From Betaproteobacteria bacterium (GTDB lineage Bacteria > Pseudomonadota > Gammaproteobacteria > Burkholderiales > Gallionellaceae), in the NCBI GenBank assembly GCA_028871775.1, contig JAGWMH010000004.1, positions 1 through 20,184 on the forward strand: DNA of 20,184 nt. The letters run 5' to 3'. The translations under genes were made by a program, and so were the position numbers. Shown piece after piece: positions 1 through 7,676 of this stretch. Each line of letters starts with the position of its first letter. Position 1 is the first letter of the stretch. Below the pieces are notes generated by a model, which ran no database searches, was not told the DNA's origin, and worked only from the letters and a program-made list of their open reading frames with translations.

Positions 1-458
1 CCTGGGTAATCGCGATTGCCTTTATTGCCAGCACGCTGGGGGATCAGTTGGCGTTTCTCCTCGGGCGGTGGCACGGCGGCCGGCTGTTGCAGCGGTTTCC
101 CGTCCTGCGACGCAAGGTACCCGTCGTGCAGGCTCTGCTGGACCGTTACCATGTCCCGCTCATCCTCGGGGTGCGATTCTTTTATGGGTTGCGCATTGCC
201 GGGCCCTTCGCAATCGGCATGAGCAGCATTCCATTCCTGGTATTCGCTTTACTCAACATGGCCGGCGCCCTGATTTGGGCTGCTGTCGTGGCATCAGCCG
301 GGTACTATTTCGGCATGGCGCTGGAAACCTGGATGGCCAACCTTAAACAATTCGAGGAAACGGTGCTGGTCATAATCCTTGTGGTGGGAGCCGGCATATG
401 GTTATGGAGGCGAAGGCGGAAGCACAAATCCAAACGCCCTCATGAAAATCACGTTTGA
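1..458 (+). CDS. DedA-family (SNARE-associated) inner-membrane protein, 5'-truncated
   Basis: The reading frame is open from the left edge and ends with TGA at 456-458, so only the C-terminal ~151 residues are present. Near the start lies a GDQLAFLLGRWHG stretch and later VRFFYGLRIAGPFAIGMS, which match the conserved G-D-x-x-x-Y/F-x-x-GR and R-x-x-P/GxR-x-x-x-x-x-x-AGxS/GMS signatures of the DedA superfamily of polytopic membrane proteins, implicated in lipid flipping and proton-motive-force homeostasis. Two further hydrophobic helices follow (FLVFALLNMAGALIWAAVV and VLVIILVVGAGIWLW), then a basic cytosolic tail (RRRRKHKSKR). The gene points toward the convergent gene at 532-1305. The family assignment is firm; the substrate cannot be read from the fragment. 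Confidence 0.85.
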   Translation, partial: WVIAIAFIASTLGDQLAFLLGRWHGGRLLQRFPVLRRKVPVVQALLDRYHVPLILGVRFFYGLRIAGPFAIGMSSIPFLVFALLNMAGALIWAAVVASAGYYFGMALETWMANLKQFEETVLVIILVVGAGIWLWRRRRKHKSKRPHENHV

Positions 459-481
459 CAGATGCATGCTGTTTTAAAACC

Positions 482-515
482 GGCTGACGCGCCGGGCGCA
501 ACGCGTTGGCTTTCT
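482..515 (+). terminator. Possible hairpin terminator between convergent genes
   Basis: GGCTGACGCG (482-491) can pair with CGCGTTGGCT (502-511) across a 10-base loop, with three G-U pairs, and TTCT follows. The T run is short, so this is a weak candidate for terminating the DedA-like gene. It sits in the 73-base gap before the convergent gene. Confidence 0.3.
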
Positions 516-531
516 ACAGCCGTACGATGGC

Positions 532-1305
532 TCAGTCCAGGAATTCGAACTCCGCCACAAGTATGTGGTGGTCCGAGGCATTTGTGTGTTTCACGGTGTA
601 GCGCACCGGGTGCAGGTGACGGCTGTAGAAAATGTGGTCGAGCACATAGGGGTGGCGGCGCCACGTAGCTTCTTTCGTCTGCACGGTCTGATAACCGGTT
701 TCGGCAAACTGCCGAACCAGCGAGTCGTACTTGCTGACATTGAAATCTCCACTGAGCAATGTAGGGCCGTCAGAACGGCGCAACAGCTCGACGACGAGCT
801 GGCGCTGTTCAATATGACTTTCACTTGATGACTTGAGCATGAAATATGCCAGAAGATGGGTATTGAGGAGCTGGAGTTCGCGGCCGGCAAGCGTGGTTTT
901 TGCGCCAATAAGAAGGCGGTCGGTAGGCGTTCTTTTTTCACCCTGAAATTCGAACATGATAGGCGATGAGGGCAGATCGTAGCGGAAGGCATCACGCAAT
1001 GGCGTCTTTGAGAAAATGGCCAGTCCTATGCCGAAAGGCAATTCGCGCGGGTCGGCTTTCGGATATGAGAAATGGCTGTGGTAGCCTTTGAGTGCCGCGC
1101 TCAGCCGGGTGTAATTAGGTGGCGGATGGAGCTGCACGCCGCCGGGAAGGGCGTGCTCTACCTCTTGCAGCATCACAACATCGGCATCGTGGCTGAGAAT
1201 TTCCGAGATGGTCAGCTCGAGGTTGACGGGCGCATGGTCGGGGTCCGCATCGTCCCAGCTTTGGCCGAACTGCATATTGAACTGAAGAATTTTGAATATA
1301 CTCAT
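532..1305 (-). CDS. Endonuclease/exonuclease/phosphatase family protein
   Basis: This 257-residue protein has the ordered signatures of the metal-dependent EEP fold: N9 in ILQFNMQFG, E48 in DVVMLQEVE (metal ligand), H150 in LLNTHLL, D187/N189 in LLSGDFNV, and D223/H224 plus the terminal D245/H246 pair in SDHHILVAEFEF. These are the residues of DNase I, exonuclease III and sphingomyelinase-like phosphodiesterases. No signal peptide or transmembrane helix is visible, so a cytoplasmic protein is expected. The family covers nucleases, phospholipases and phosphatases, and the substrate cannot be decided. The gene is monocistronic: it converges with the DedA gene on one side and is separated from mutY by a 300-base gap on the other. 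The start at 1305 (ATG) leaves the first beta strand intact; no strong ribosome binding site precedes it. Confidence 0.85.
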   Translation of the reverse strand: MSIFKILQFNMQFGQSWDDADPDHAPVNLELTISEILSHDADVVMLQEVEHALPGGVQLHPPPNYTRLSAALKGYHSHFSYPKADPRELPFGIGLAIFSKTPLRDAFRYDLPSSPIMFEFQGEKRTPTDRLLIGAKTTLAGRELQLLNTHLLAYFMLKSSSESHIEQRQLVVELLRRSDGPTLLSGDFNVSKYDSLVRQFAETGYQTVQTKEATWRRHPYVLDHIFYSRHLHPVRYTVKHTNASDHHILVAEFEFLD

Positions 1306-1607
1306 CGGTGCGGCACGGCATTATCAAATTGCGCACATAATAGCGCGAAAATAGCAAAGTAAAAAATCGCTGGATCAAGCTTGAAGTGCGACGATCAGAG
1401 ATTTTGAAGAATACATGACTTAGGGAAGCGCCGAATAAGCATGTCATCGCGAGGAGCGCCTTTAGCCGCGAGCGAAGCGTGGCGGGACGTGGCGATCCAC
1501 AATTATGTGATCCTTGATGCTTTCTGGATTGCTTCCCGCCACGCTTCGCTCGCGGCTGAAGGCCGCTCGCAATGATGGCCTTGTGCTTGTTCACAGCGTT
1601 TCCTTAG
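1306..1607. other. Gene-free stretch between the EEP gene and mutY
   Basis: I see no credible gene here. The left end is AT-rich and contains a possible leftward -10 (TATTAT, 1342-1337) for the EEP gene, with only a poor -35 (TTTACT, 15-base spacing). The right half is filled by the palindromic repeat at 1444-1575. Short open frames crossing the region are by-products of the repeat. Confidence 0.6.
1444..1575. repeat. Long imperfect palindromic intergenic repeat (REP/MITE-like)
   Basis: The left arm (1444-1500) and right arm (1526-1575) are reverse complements over about 50 bases. The core, 1464-1487 against 1534-1557, is a perfect 24-base match. The outer ends read TCATCGCGAG on the left and CTCGCAATGA on the right. 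The family of dispersed bacterial palindromes with ends like TCATTGCGAG and inner GTGGCGATCCAC/GGATTGC motifs is well known from many genomes. Transcribed, it would form a very stable hairpin downstream of the leftward mutY and could serve as an mRNA 3' structure. No transposase is encoded here. Confidence 0.8.
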
Positions 1608-2669
1608 TTATTCTTGATCCGTGCTTCTTCCCCGGGCGGTTTCAATCTTCTCGATCAGCTTGCGCACCGGCGTGGGAATGGCGGCGCGCAAGGCATCCTC
1701 CATGTCCAGCCACACCCTGCCCGGCTCCTCCATCTGCGCGGGTTTGTGCGTGACCTGCACCAGCAGCGGCGTGATATGCAATTTGAAATGGGTGAAGGTA
1801 TGCGTAAACTCCGGCAGCGCCACCGCCTGCGCCGCATCCACACCGAAGCGCTGCATGCAGTAGGCGGAAATATTCTCCCCGCCTTCCGCTTGCGGCGGGC
1901 ACCACAGGCCGCCCCAGATGCCGCTGCCCGGGCGCTTCTCCAGCAGGATGTCGGAGCCGTTGAGCAGCAGCAGGAAGATGCTGTGTTTTTCCGGCAGTGT
2001 TTTGCGTGGGCGCGGGGTGGGCAGTTGCGCGACACGTCCACTTTGATATGCCGCACAGCCCTTCCGTAACGGGCAAAGGACGCATCGCGGTTTGCTGCGC
2101 ATGCAGACTGTTGCGCCCAAGTCCATCAGGCCTTGCGTGTAAGTCGCCATGTCGCGCATTGGCAACAGTGTTTCGGCCTGCTGCCACAGGTGCAGTTCGA
2201 TTTTTTTCTCGCCGGTATAACCTTCGATGGCGCAGTAGCGCGCCAGCACGCGTTTGACATTGCCATCGAGAATCGCGCGCCGCTCATGGAACGCCAGGGC
2301 ACAGATGGCGGCGGCGGTGGAACGGCCGATGCCGGGCAGTGCAAGGATTTCGTCGTAGTGATGCGGAAATGCTCCGCCATGTTGCTGCATGATGAGCTGC
2401 GCTGCACGGTGCAAATTTCGCGCACGCGAGTAATAACCCAACCCGCTCCAATGCGCCAGCACGTCGTCTTCATTCGCCGCCGCCAGTGTGGCGATATCCG
2501 GGAAGCTTGTTGTGAAACGCCGGTAATAGGGGATGACGGTGGCAACCTGGGTCTGCTGCAGCATGATCTCGGACAGCCACACGCTGTAGGCATCCGCACC
2601 CTGCCACGGCAGGCCGTGGCGGCCATGCTGGCGTTGCCAGCGTATGAGGCGCGTTGCAAAATCACCCAT
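1608..2669 (-). CDS. mutY: A/G-specific adenine DNA glycosylase
   Basis: This 353-residue protein removes adenine mispaired with 8-oxoguanine or guanine. Visible landmarks are the catalytic glutamate E34 in WLSEIMLQQTQV, the helix-hairpin-helix loop LPGIGRSTAAAI (111-122), the catalytic aspartate D135 in ILDGNVKRVLAR, and the [4Fe-4S] ligands C189-x6-C196-x2-C199-x5-C205. The C-terminal ~120 residues form the NUDIX-like domain that recognises 8-oxoG (the EKRPGSGIWGGLWCPPQ segment is typical). Length and architecture are normal for bacterial MutY. It lies 47 bases downstream of the asmA-like gene on the same strand and is probably cotranscribed with it, an arrangement I recall from other betaproteobacteria. 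The ATG at 2669 is chosen because the protein then begins a few residues before the conserved LPW segment. Confidence 0.96.
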   Translation of the reverse strand: MGDFATRLIRWQRQHGRHGLPWQGADAYSVWLSEIMLQQTQVATVIPYYRRFTTSFPDIATLAAANEDDVLAHWSGLGYYSRARNLHRAAQLIMQQHGGAFPHHYDEILALPGIGRSTAAAICALAFHERRAILDGNVKRVLARYCAIEGYTGEKKIELHLWQQAETLLPMRDMATYTQGLMDLGATVCMRSKPRCVLCPLRKGCAAYQSGRVAQLPTPRPRKTLPEKHSIFLLLLNGSDILLEKRPGSGIWGGLWCPPQAEGGENISAYCMQRFGVDAAQAVALPEFTHTFTHFKLHITPLLVQVTHKPAQMEEPGRVWLDMEDALRAAIPTPVRKLIEKIETARGRSTDQE

Positions 2670-2716
2670 GGATGGGTTGCTCTGTGCGGGCGCAATTAAT
2701 CGCGCCCCGACGATAT

Positions 2717-4768
2717 TTATTTAAACAGGCCCTTGAGACCCCCCTTGAGCTGATCCAGCAGCCTGCCTTTCACCTCTTCCTTCTTGGTCTCGACCTTCTG
2801 CTTCGCTGCCTCGCTGACTATCGCGCCGAAATCCAGTGTGTATTTGAGGTCGGTAAATGGCCCGCTCAAATGCACCGGCACGGTGATGCCGCCGACGCTG
2901 TCCCTGCCGCCCTGCCCTTCCAGCGTTTTCGCCAGCGTGGCCTTGGCCAGGTAGTTGATGCTGTCGTTGCCGATGTTGATGTCGCCGTTGCCGGAAAGGC
3001 GCAGCAGCGGCGACTTCAGCGAGAGATCATCGTTGTGCGCCACGCCGTTGTTTACCTTGAAGCTGGCCTTGAGCTCGCTGAAGTCGGTCTTTTCGTCCTT
3101 GTTGGCCGCCTGGGTCTGCGCCGCACCGCCCTTGCCCAGCATGCCCTGCGCGCTGCGCAGCGCCTTGGCAATGTTGATGCCCTTGACCGCACCATCCGCC
3201 AGGTTCAGCGCCATGTTGCCATTGAGTGCCTGCTTGAGCGCGGTTACGGTATCGCCCTGCGTGTTGAGGTTGAGCGATACATTGCCCTTGCCTTCCAGCA
3301 TGTCGAAGTTGGCGGCATCCTTGAGCAACGGCGCGATGTTGATGCCGCTGAGATTTTCGTTGATGGCGAAGCCCGGTTTGGCTGGTGCGGCATTCACCGT
3401 GGCGCTGCCATTCATGCTGCCCTGATACAGATCAGCGGACAGCGGGTTGATGTCGAGCACTCCATTGTGCGCCTTCATACCGAGGCGCAGTTGCGACGAT
3501 TTTATATTGGCGACCTTGAGCGTGCCGATGCGCAGGTTGCCATCCAGATTGAGTTTCCTCAGAGCGGAAAGGTCCAGCGGTTGCTCCGCTGCCGCAGCAC
3601 CGGACTTGGCGGGGGCGCCCTCGGGTTTCTTCGGCAGGTACAAATCGGCATCGAACTGATCCACGTCCACATCGAAGCGGATGGCGGGGTTGGAAAAACC
3701 GTTCAGCGCCACTTTGGCCTTCACCTTGCTTTGCAGCAAGCCGCCCGCAAGATTGACCTGCACGCTTTGCCGTCCGGCGTCCACCTGCACGCTGCCCTTC
3801 ATCTCGCTGCTGACCGATTTGTTCGGCAGCTTGTCACCCGTGGCATTCACCGCAACCGTGAGATCGGACAGGTTGAATTGCGGTATCTCAAGGTTGCCAT
3901 TCACAGGCGATGTCAGCTTCACCTTGAACGCCTGCTCCGGTTGTTTCATGTCCAGTCCCAATGTCAGCGAACTGGTCTTGAACGATTTTGCATTGCCTTC
4001 CAGCATGGGCGATGAAAGGCTGGCCGCAAGATTGTCAATGCCCGGCGCCGCACCTTTGGCCTGCAAGTCCAGCCCTTCCAGACGGTAGGCTTGTTTCTCC
4101 AGATCGAAAGTGAGCGTGGTTTTCAGCTGTGTGGCCAGGTCCAGCCTGGGTTGGCTGGCTTGAATCACCGCCGCGAAATCAATCTTGCATGGCACGCCGT
4201 TGGCGACACGGCTGGTCTTGAGATTGATGTCTTTCAGCGCATAGTGTGCGCCGCTGGTTTCATCGCGGTAATCCAGACCGGTCTTTTCCACGCGCACCGA
4301 GGCGATGTTGAATTTCACCTGCGTATCTTCCGCCTTGCTTCCTGCCTTGCCTGCTTCCTTGCCCTCCCCCTTGTCCAGCAGGTCTTCAATATTGGTCTTG
4401 CCGTTTTTCAGCTTCATCAGCGTAACCTTCAGGCCGCTGACCACCACCTCGTTCACCACCACCTGCCTGGAAAACAGCGGCAGCAGCGCCAGCGAGATAT
4501 GGGCACTATCAATTGCGGCGAATTCCTTTGCGCTCCTGAATTCGGACAGGGAAGCCTTGCCGAGATTGGCGCCGATGCTGGGGAAGAAAGTCAGCTTGAT
4601 GTCGCCATCCAGCCTGAGGGTGCGCTGCTTCTTGTCCTTCACGGCCTGGATGATCTGCGCCTTGTAGTCGTTGGGATTGAAAGTCGCGGCGATATAAACC
4701 ACACCTGCCGCCGCCAGCACGCCGGCACCGGCCACGCCCAGCAAACCATATTTGAGGAATTTATTCAT
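2717..4768 (-). CDS. AsmA-family envelope protein
   Basis: AsmA-family proteins are large, inner-membrane-anchored periplasmic proteins of bridge-like architecture that affect outer-membrane lipid homeostasis. From the ATG at 4768 the protein has 683 residues. An N-terminal anchor (YGLLGVAGAGVLAAAGVVYI) is followed by FNPNDYKAQIIQAVKDKKQRTLRLDGDI, the family's hallmark entry segment. Then comes FFPSIGANLGKASLSE, a long repetitive beta-rich region, and the C-terminal AsmA-2 type segment (GNGDINIGNDSINYLAKATL, TVPVHLSGPFTDLKY). The frame extends 29 codons upstream, but 4768 is preferred because it starts the membrane anchor and lies just behind a candidate promoter. mutY follows 47 bases downstream. 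Confidence 0.88.
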   Translation of the reverse strand: MNKFLKYGLLGVAGAGVLAAAGVVYIAATFNPNDYKAQIIQAVKDKKQRTLRLDGDIKLTFFPSIGANLGKASLSEFRSAKEFAAIDSAHISLALLPLFSRQVVVNEVVVSGLKVTLMKLKNGKTNIEDLLDKGEGKEAGKAGSKAEDTQVKFNIASVRVEKTGLDYRDETSGAHYALKDINLKTSRVANGVPCKIDFAAVIQASQPRLDLATQLKTTLTFDLEKQAYRLEGLDLQAKGAAPGIDNLAASLSSPMLEGNAKSFKTSSLTLGLDMKQPEQAFKVKLTSPVNGNLEIPQFNLSDLTVAVNATGDKLPNKSVSSEMKGSVQVDAGRQSVQVNLAGGLLQSKVKAKVALNGFSNPAIRFDVDVDQFDADLYLPKKPEGAPAKSGAAAAEQPLDLSALRKLNLDGNLRIGTLKVANIKSSQLRLGMKAHNGVLDINPLSADLYQGSMNGSATVNAAPAKPGFAINENLSGINIAPLLKDAANFDMLEGKGNVSLNLNTQGDTVTALKQALNGNMALNLADGAVKGINIAKALRSAQGMLGKGGAAQTQAANKDEKTDFSELKASFKVNNGVAHNDDLSLKSPLLRLSGNGDINIGNDSINYLAKATLAKTLEGQGGRDSVGGITVPVHLSGPFTDLKYTLDFGAIVSEAAKQKVETKKEEVKGRLLDQLKGGLKGLFK

Positions 4769-4796
4769 GGCGCCACTTCTTGAAAGTGATGGGGCG

Positions 4797-4802
4797 ATTA
4801 TA
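4797..4802 (-). promoter_or_regulatory. Candidate -10 element for the asmA-mutY unit
   Basis: The minus strand carries a perfect TATAAT, 28 bases before the asmA start at 4768. The matching -35 region is poor (about TTCAGC at 16-base spacing), so this is supported mainly by the -10 and its position. Confidence 0.35.
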
Positions 4803-4862
4803 AACGAAACCCAAACCTGCTGAATGCCGAGCGAGATGTCAGCTGGCTCGGGCAAAGCATTT

Positions 4863-4896
4863 GCGCGGACTTACCGCGCGTGCATGCTAGGCATGC
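4863..4896 (-). terminator. Two adjacent hairpins downstream of the flavoprotein gene
   Basis: Immediately past the stop at 4899 lie GCATGC-tag-GCATGC (4882-4896) and GCGCGG-5 nt-CCGCGC (4863-4879), both perfect 6-bp stems. Neither is followed by a T run in the leftward direction, so intrinsic termination is only possible. They occupy the gap before the asmA promoter. Confidence 0.3.
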
Positions 4897-4898
4897 GG

Positions 4899-6143
4899 CT
4901 AATCCGGCAAAGCAATCTTGTTGTCGGTGCTGAACTGGTAATCGTGAAATATATGCTCCGCGCTGAGAACCTGGTAGCTGCCGTCAGGCAAGCGGCGCGT
5001 GGTGTCCTTGAGCCGGTAGGTATAGTGTCCGCAGGTCCAGCACTTGTAGTTGCGCATGTGGGTGCACAGGCAGGTCTTGTCCATCACGGAGATATTTTTC
5101 GCGCCCGGATGCGCCGCCACTTCGCGGTTGTAGGCATCAATGTAGGCGCAGTTGCCGCTGGCGTCGAGCAGGTAGCCGTAGGACTCGCAGCCGGGGCGGA
5201 TGCCCGAGCCGATGGCCGGCGTGTTTTTCAGCATGCGCATCGGATAGCCGGTGGGCGAGATGGTGTTGACCACGATATCGTCTTCGCCGGCCTTGAAATA
5301 TTCCTGCATCACGTCCCGCGGCAGGCCGCATTCATGCGCCACAGTAAAACGCGTCGCCACCTGCACCGCTGCCGCGCCTTCCTCGAGGAAAGATACGGCA
5401 TCGCTGCCGGTGAATATCCCCCCGGCGGGAATGAGCGGAATATCCAGATGCTCGGTTTGCAGATACTGGTGGATCTCGTTCACGATGGTGCGCAAATCGT
5501 ATTTTGCCCAGTCCATGCCGAAACCCAGATGGCCGCCGGCCAGCGGGCCTTCCACCACGATATAATCCGGCAGGCGATTGGTTCTGGCATTCTTGCGCAG
5601 AAACAGTTGCAGCGCGCGCAGCGAGGAAACGATGATGCCGAGCTTGGCATCGCGGAAACGCGGATGGTCTTCTATCAGTGCAAACGACCCCAGATGCAGC
5701 CCTGCGGCCAGCGTGATGCCGTCTATGCCGGCATCCAGCGCGCTGCGCAGGCGCACGGCAAGGGTTTCGCGCGGCGCGTTCATGGTGAGCTTTTCCATGC
5801 AGTTGATGAAAATCATGCCCTCGCCGCGCTTGGCTTCCATGGCATGGCTCACATGCAGGCGCGTGGCCTCGGCAACCTGGCCGAGATCAAATTTCACCGC
5901 GGACTTGTTCGGGTTGTCGAGGTTGTATTTGTACTGCTGGAGTTTGTCTTTGACGAAATCGGTGTCGTAGCGCCGATCCGTAACAGTGGGCAGCATGGCA
6001 TCGGAAATGTGGCCGATACCACCCAAACGCGCAGCCTCCAGCGCAAGATCGGCGGTCGAGATATCCACGCCCATCCCGCCAATCACGATCGGCACCAGTT
6101 CCTGCTTGCCGAAGCGCAAGCGGAAATCATCCACGCATTTCAT
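4899..6143 (-). CDS. Nitronate monooxygenase / 2-nitropropane dioxygenase-like FMN protein with C-terminal cysteine cluster
   Basis: The protein (414 residues from the ATG at 6143) is a TIM-barrel FMN enzyme of the NMO/YrpB superfamily. Family signatures are VIGGMGVDIS near the N terminus, IVVEGPLAGGHLGFGMD in the middle, and the phosphate-binding PAGGIFTGSDAVSFLEEGAAAVQVATRF. Members oxidise alkyl nitronates or act as enoyl-ACP/flavin reductases; the reaction here is unknown. An extra C-terminal segment carries C358-x-C360-x7-C368-x2-C371 (CLC, then CWTC), which is not part of the usual NMO fold and could bind a metal or an Fe-S cluster. ATG 6143 is preferred over the ATG two codons upstream, because AAGGA at 6153-6149 lies 5 bases from it and overlaps the upstream one. 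The gene follows hemN by about 27 bases and probably shares its FNR-dependent promoter. Confidence 0.82.
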   Translation of the reverse strand: MKCVDDFRLRFGKQELVPIVIGGMGVDISTADLALEAARLGGIGHISDAMLPTVTDRRYDTDFVKDKLQQYKYNLDNPNKSAVKFDLGQVAEATRLHVSHAMEAKRGEGMIFINCMEKLTMNAPRETLAVRLRSALDAGIDGITLAAGLHLGSFALIEDHPRFRDAKLGIIVSSLRALQLFLRKNARTNRLPDYIVVEGPLAGGHLGFGMDWAKYDLRTIVNEIHQYLQTEHLDIPLIPAGGIFTGSDAVSFLEEGAAAVQVATRFTVAHECGLPRDVMQEYFKAGEDDIVVNTISPTGYPMRMLKNTPAIGSGIRPGCESYGYLLDASGNCAYIDAYNREVAAHPGAKNISVMDKTCLCTHMRNYKCWTCGHYTYRLKDTTRRLPDGSYQVLSAEHIFHDYQFSTDNKIALPD

Positions 6144-6170
6144 TGCCATCCTTAATACTGAACCAAGTCG

Positions 6171-7574
6171 CTATATTACCTTGGAATAGCTGGCATGTTC
6201 CTGTCTCGTGCGTAGATATTTGTCGAAAACCATGCAGATGTTGCGGATTAACATGCGCCCCTTGGGTGTGACACTGATCCAGTCCGGCCTGAGTTTGAGC
6301 AGCCCTTCGCGTTCGTATTCCTTCAACTCACCGAGTTCGGTGGCGAAGTAGTGGTCGAAGTCGATGAGGTAGGCGATATTGAAGGATTCCTTGGAAATCT
6401 CGAAATGGCACATCAAGGCCTGGATGATGGCGCGGCGCACCAGATCGTCGGCATTCAGCTCCATACCGCGCATGATGGGCAATTCGTCACGGTCGAGCGC
6501 GTCATAGTAGTCTTCCAGTTCGCGGAAGTTCTGGCTGTAGGTGGGGCCAATCTTGCCGATTGAACTCACCCCTATCGCCACCAGGTCGCAATCGGAATGC
6601 GTGGAATAACCCTGAAAATTGCGGTGCAGCCTGCCCTGGCGCTGTGCTATCGCCAGTTCATCGTCCGGCTTGGCAAAGTGATCCATGCCGATGTATATAT
6701 AGCCGGCATCCGTCAGCATCCTGACTGCCAGGCTGAGGATGTCCAGCTTGACCTGCGGCGCGGGCAAGTCTTCCTCGTGGATGCGGCGCTGGGGTTTGAA
6801 AATGGTGGGCATGTGCGCATAGTTGTAGATGGACAGGCGATCCGGATTGGCGGCAACCACCTTCTCCAGGGTGGCCTTAAACCCCTCAAGGGTCTGCTTG
6901 GGCAACCCGTAAATAAGATCGAGACTGATGGATTTGAAATTGTTGGCGCGCGCCGCACGGATTACCTGCAGCGTTTCTGCCTCACTCTGAATACGATTTA
7001 CCGCGCGCTGCACCTGCGGATCGAAGTCCTGCACGCCGATGCTGATACGATTGAAGCCCAATTCGCCAAGCAAGGTAATGGTCTGGTCGCTGACCTTGCG
7101 CGGGTCGATTTCAATGGAATACTCGCCATTTTCCACCAGCTTGAAATGCTTGCGGATAGCGCCCATTAATTCGCGCATCAGGTCGTCGCTCAAAAAGGTT
7201 GGAGTGCCGCCACCCCAATGCAGCTGCTCGACGCGCTGCCCCTCGCCCAGCAAGGCAACCTGCATGTCCAGCTCCTTGATCAGGTAGCGTACGTACGTTT
7301 CTGCCTTGCTGCGATCCTTGGTTATTATCTTGTTGCAGGCGCAGTAAAAACACAGTGTATTGCAGAATGGAAGGTGCACATACAATGACAGCGGGCGGTT
7401 GATGCCGCCGATCTCGCGCTTGGCCATCCAACTGCGGTAGCTCTCGGCGTTGAACGCCTCGACAAAACGGTCGGCAGTGGGATAAGAGGTATATCGCGGG
7501 CCGTTCTTGTCCAGCCTGCGGATCAACTCCAGATCAACTTCTAATTCGGATGATGCTTTTATACTTGAGGACAT
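6171..7574 (-). CDS. hemN: Oxygen-independent coproporphyrinogen III oxidase
   Basis: HemN is a radical-SAM enzyme that decarboxylates coproporphyrinogen III to protoporphyrinogen IX without oxygen, in heme synthesis. In this 467-residue protein the cluster motif is C71-x3-C75-x2-C78-x-C80 in HLPFCNTLCFYCACNKII, matching E. coli HemN including the fourth cysteine. HWGGGTPTFL (SAM-binding glycine motif), SIEIDPRKV, RISIGVQDFDPQVQ and DLIYGLPKQT follow in the expected order, and the C-terminal HemN domain is complete. The length is normal for HemN (about 455-470 residues), distinguishing it from shorter HemW-like proteins. It is divergent from fnr across an 80-100 base regulatory region with one FNR box, positioned as a class II activator site for hemN. 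Confidence 0.97.
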   Translation of the reverse strand: MSSSIKASSELEVDLELIRRLDKNGPRYTSYPTADRFVEAFNAESYRSWMAKREIGGINRPLSLYVHLPFCNTLCFYCACNKIITKDRSKAETYVRYLIKELDMQVALLGEGQRVEQLHWGGGTPTFLSDDLMRELMGAIRKHFKLVENGEYSIEIDPRKVSDQTITLLGELGFNRISIGVQDFDPQVQRAVNRIQSEAETLQVIRAARANNFKSISLDLIYGLPKQTLEGFKATLEKVVAANPDRLSIYNYAHMPTIFKPQRRIHEEDLPAPQVKLDILSLAVRMLTDAGYIYIGMDHFAKPDDELAIAQRQGRLHRNFQGYSTHSDCDLVAIGVSSIGKIGPTYSQNFRELEDYYDALDRDELPIMRGMELNADDLVRRAIIQALMCHFEISKESFNIAYLIDFDHYFATELGELKEYEREGLLKLRPDWISVTPKGRMLIRNICMVFDKYLRTRQEHASYSKVI

Positions 7575-7605
7575 TCGTCATTCCGCTGATTCAATAGGTT
7601 GTTAA

Positions 7606-7611
7606 ATTATG
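7606..7611 (-). promoter_or_regulatory. Candidate -10 of the FNR-activated hemN promoter
   Basis: CATAAT on the minus strand predicts a start near 7599. The centre of the FNR box (7639.5) then lies at about -41, the standard class II position at which FNR replaces the -35 contact. No good -35 hexamer is needed or seen. Confidence 0.6.
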
Positions 7612-7632
7612 CTGGCAAGCCATAGTGTGCGT

Positions 7633-7646
7633 TTGATATAGGTCAA
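7633..7646. promoter_or_regulatory. FNR/Anr box shared by hemN and fnr
   Basis: TTGAT-ATAG-GTCAA differs by one base from the FNR consensus TTGAT-N4-ATCAA. It is at about -41 for hemN (leftward) and overlaps the -35 of the candidate fnr promoter (rightward). The layout predicts anaerobic activation of hemN and autorepression of fnr from one site. Confidence 0.8.
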
Positions 7647-7661
7647 AATCCCTGTCATAAT
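7633..7661 (+). promoter_or_regulatory. Candidate sigma70 promoter of fnr overlapping the FNR box
   Basis: TTGATA (7633-7638), a 17-base spacer and CATAAT (7656-7661) form a good sigma70 promoter, predicting a start near 7668. Its -35 is the left half of the FNR box. Confidence 0.6.
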
Positions 7662-7676
7662 GTGCCCGTAAAAGTC

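Noticed and set aside
1115..1594. Minus-strand frame across the palindromic repeat
   Set aside because: It is low-complexity, runs through the repeat and overlaps the EEP gene; no protein-like pattern.
2654..4015. Long open frame (453 codons) on the + strand
   Set aside because: It is antisense to the AsmA-family gene, has no recognisable domain and reflects GC-rich codon bias of the real gene.
4824..6155. Long open frame (443 codons) on the + strand
   Set aside because: It is the mirror of the flavoprotein gene, which has clear NMO motifs; the + strand product shows none.
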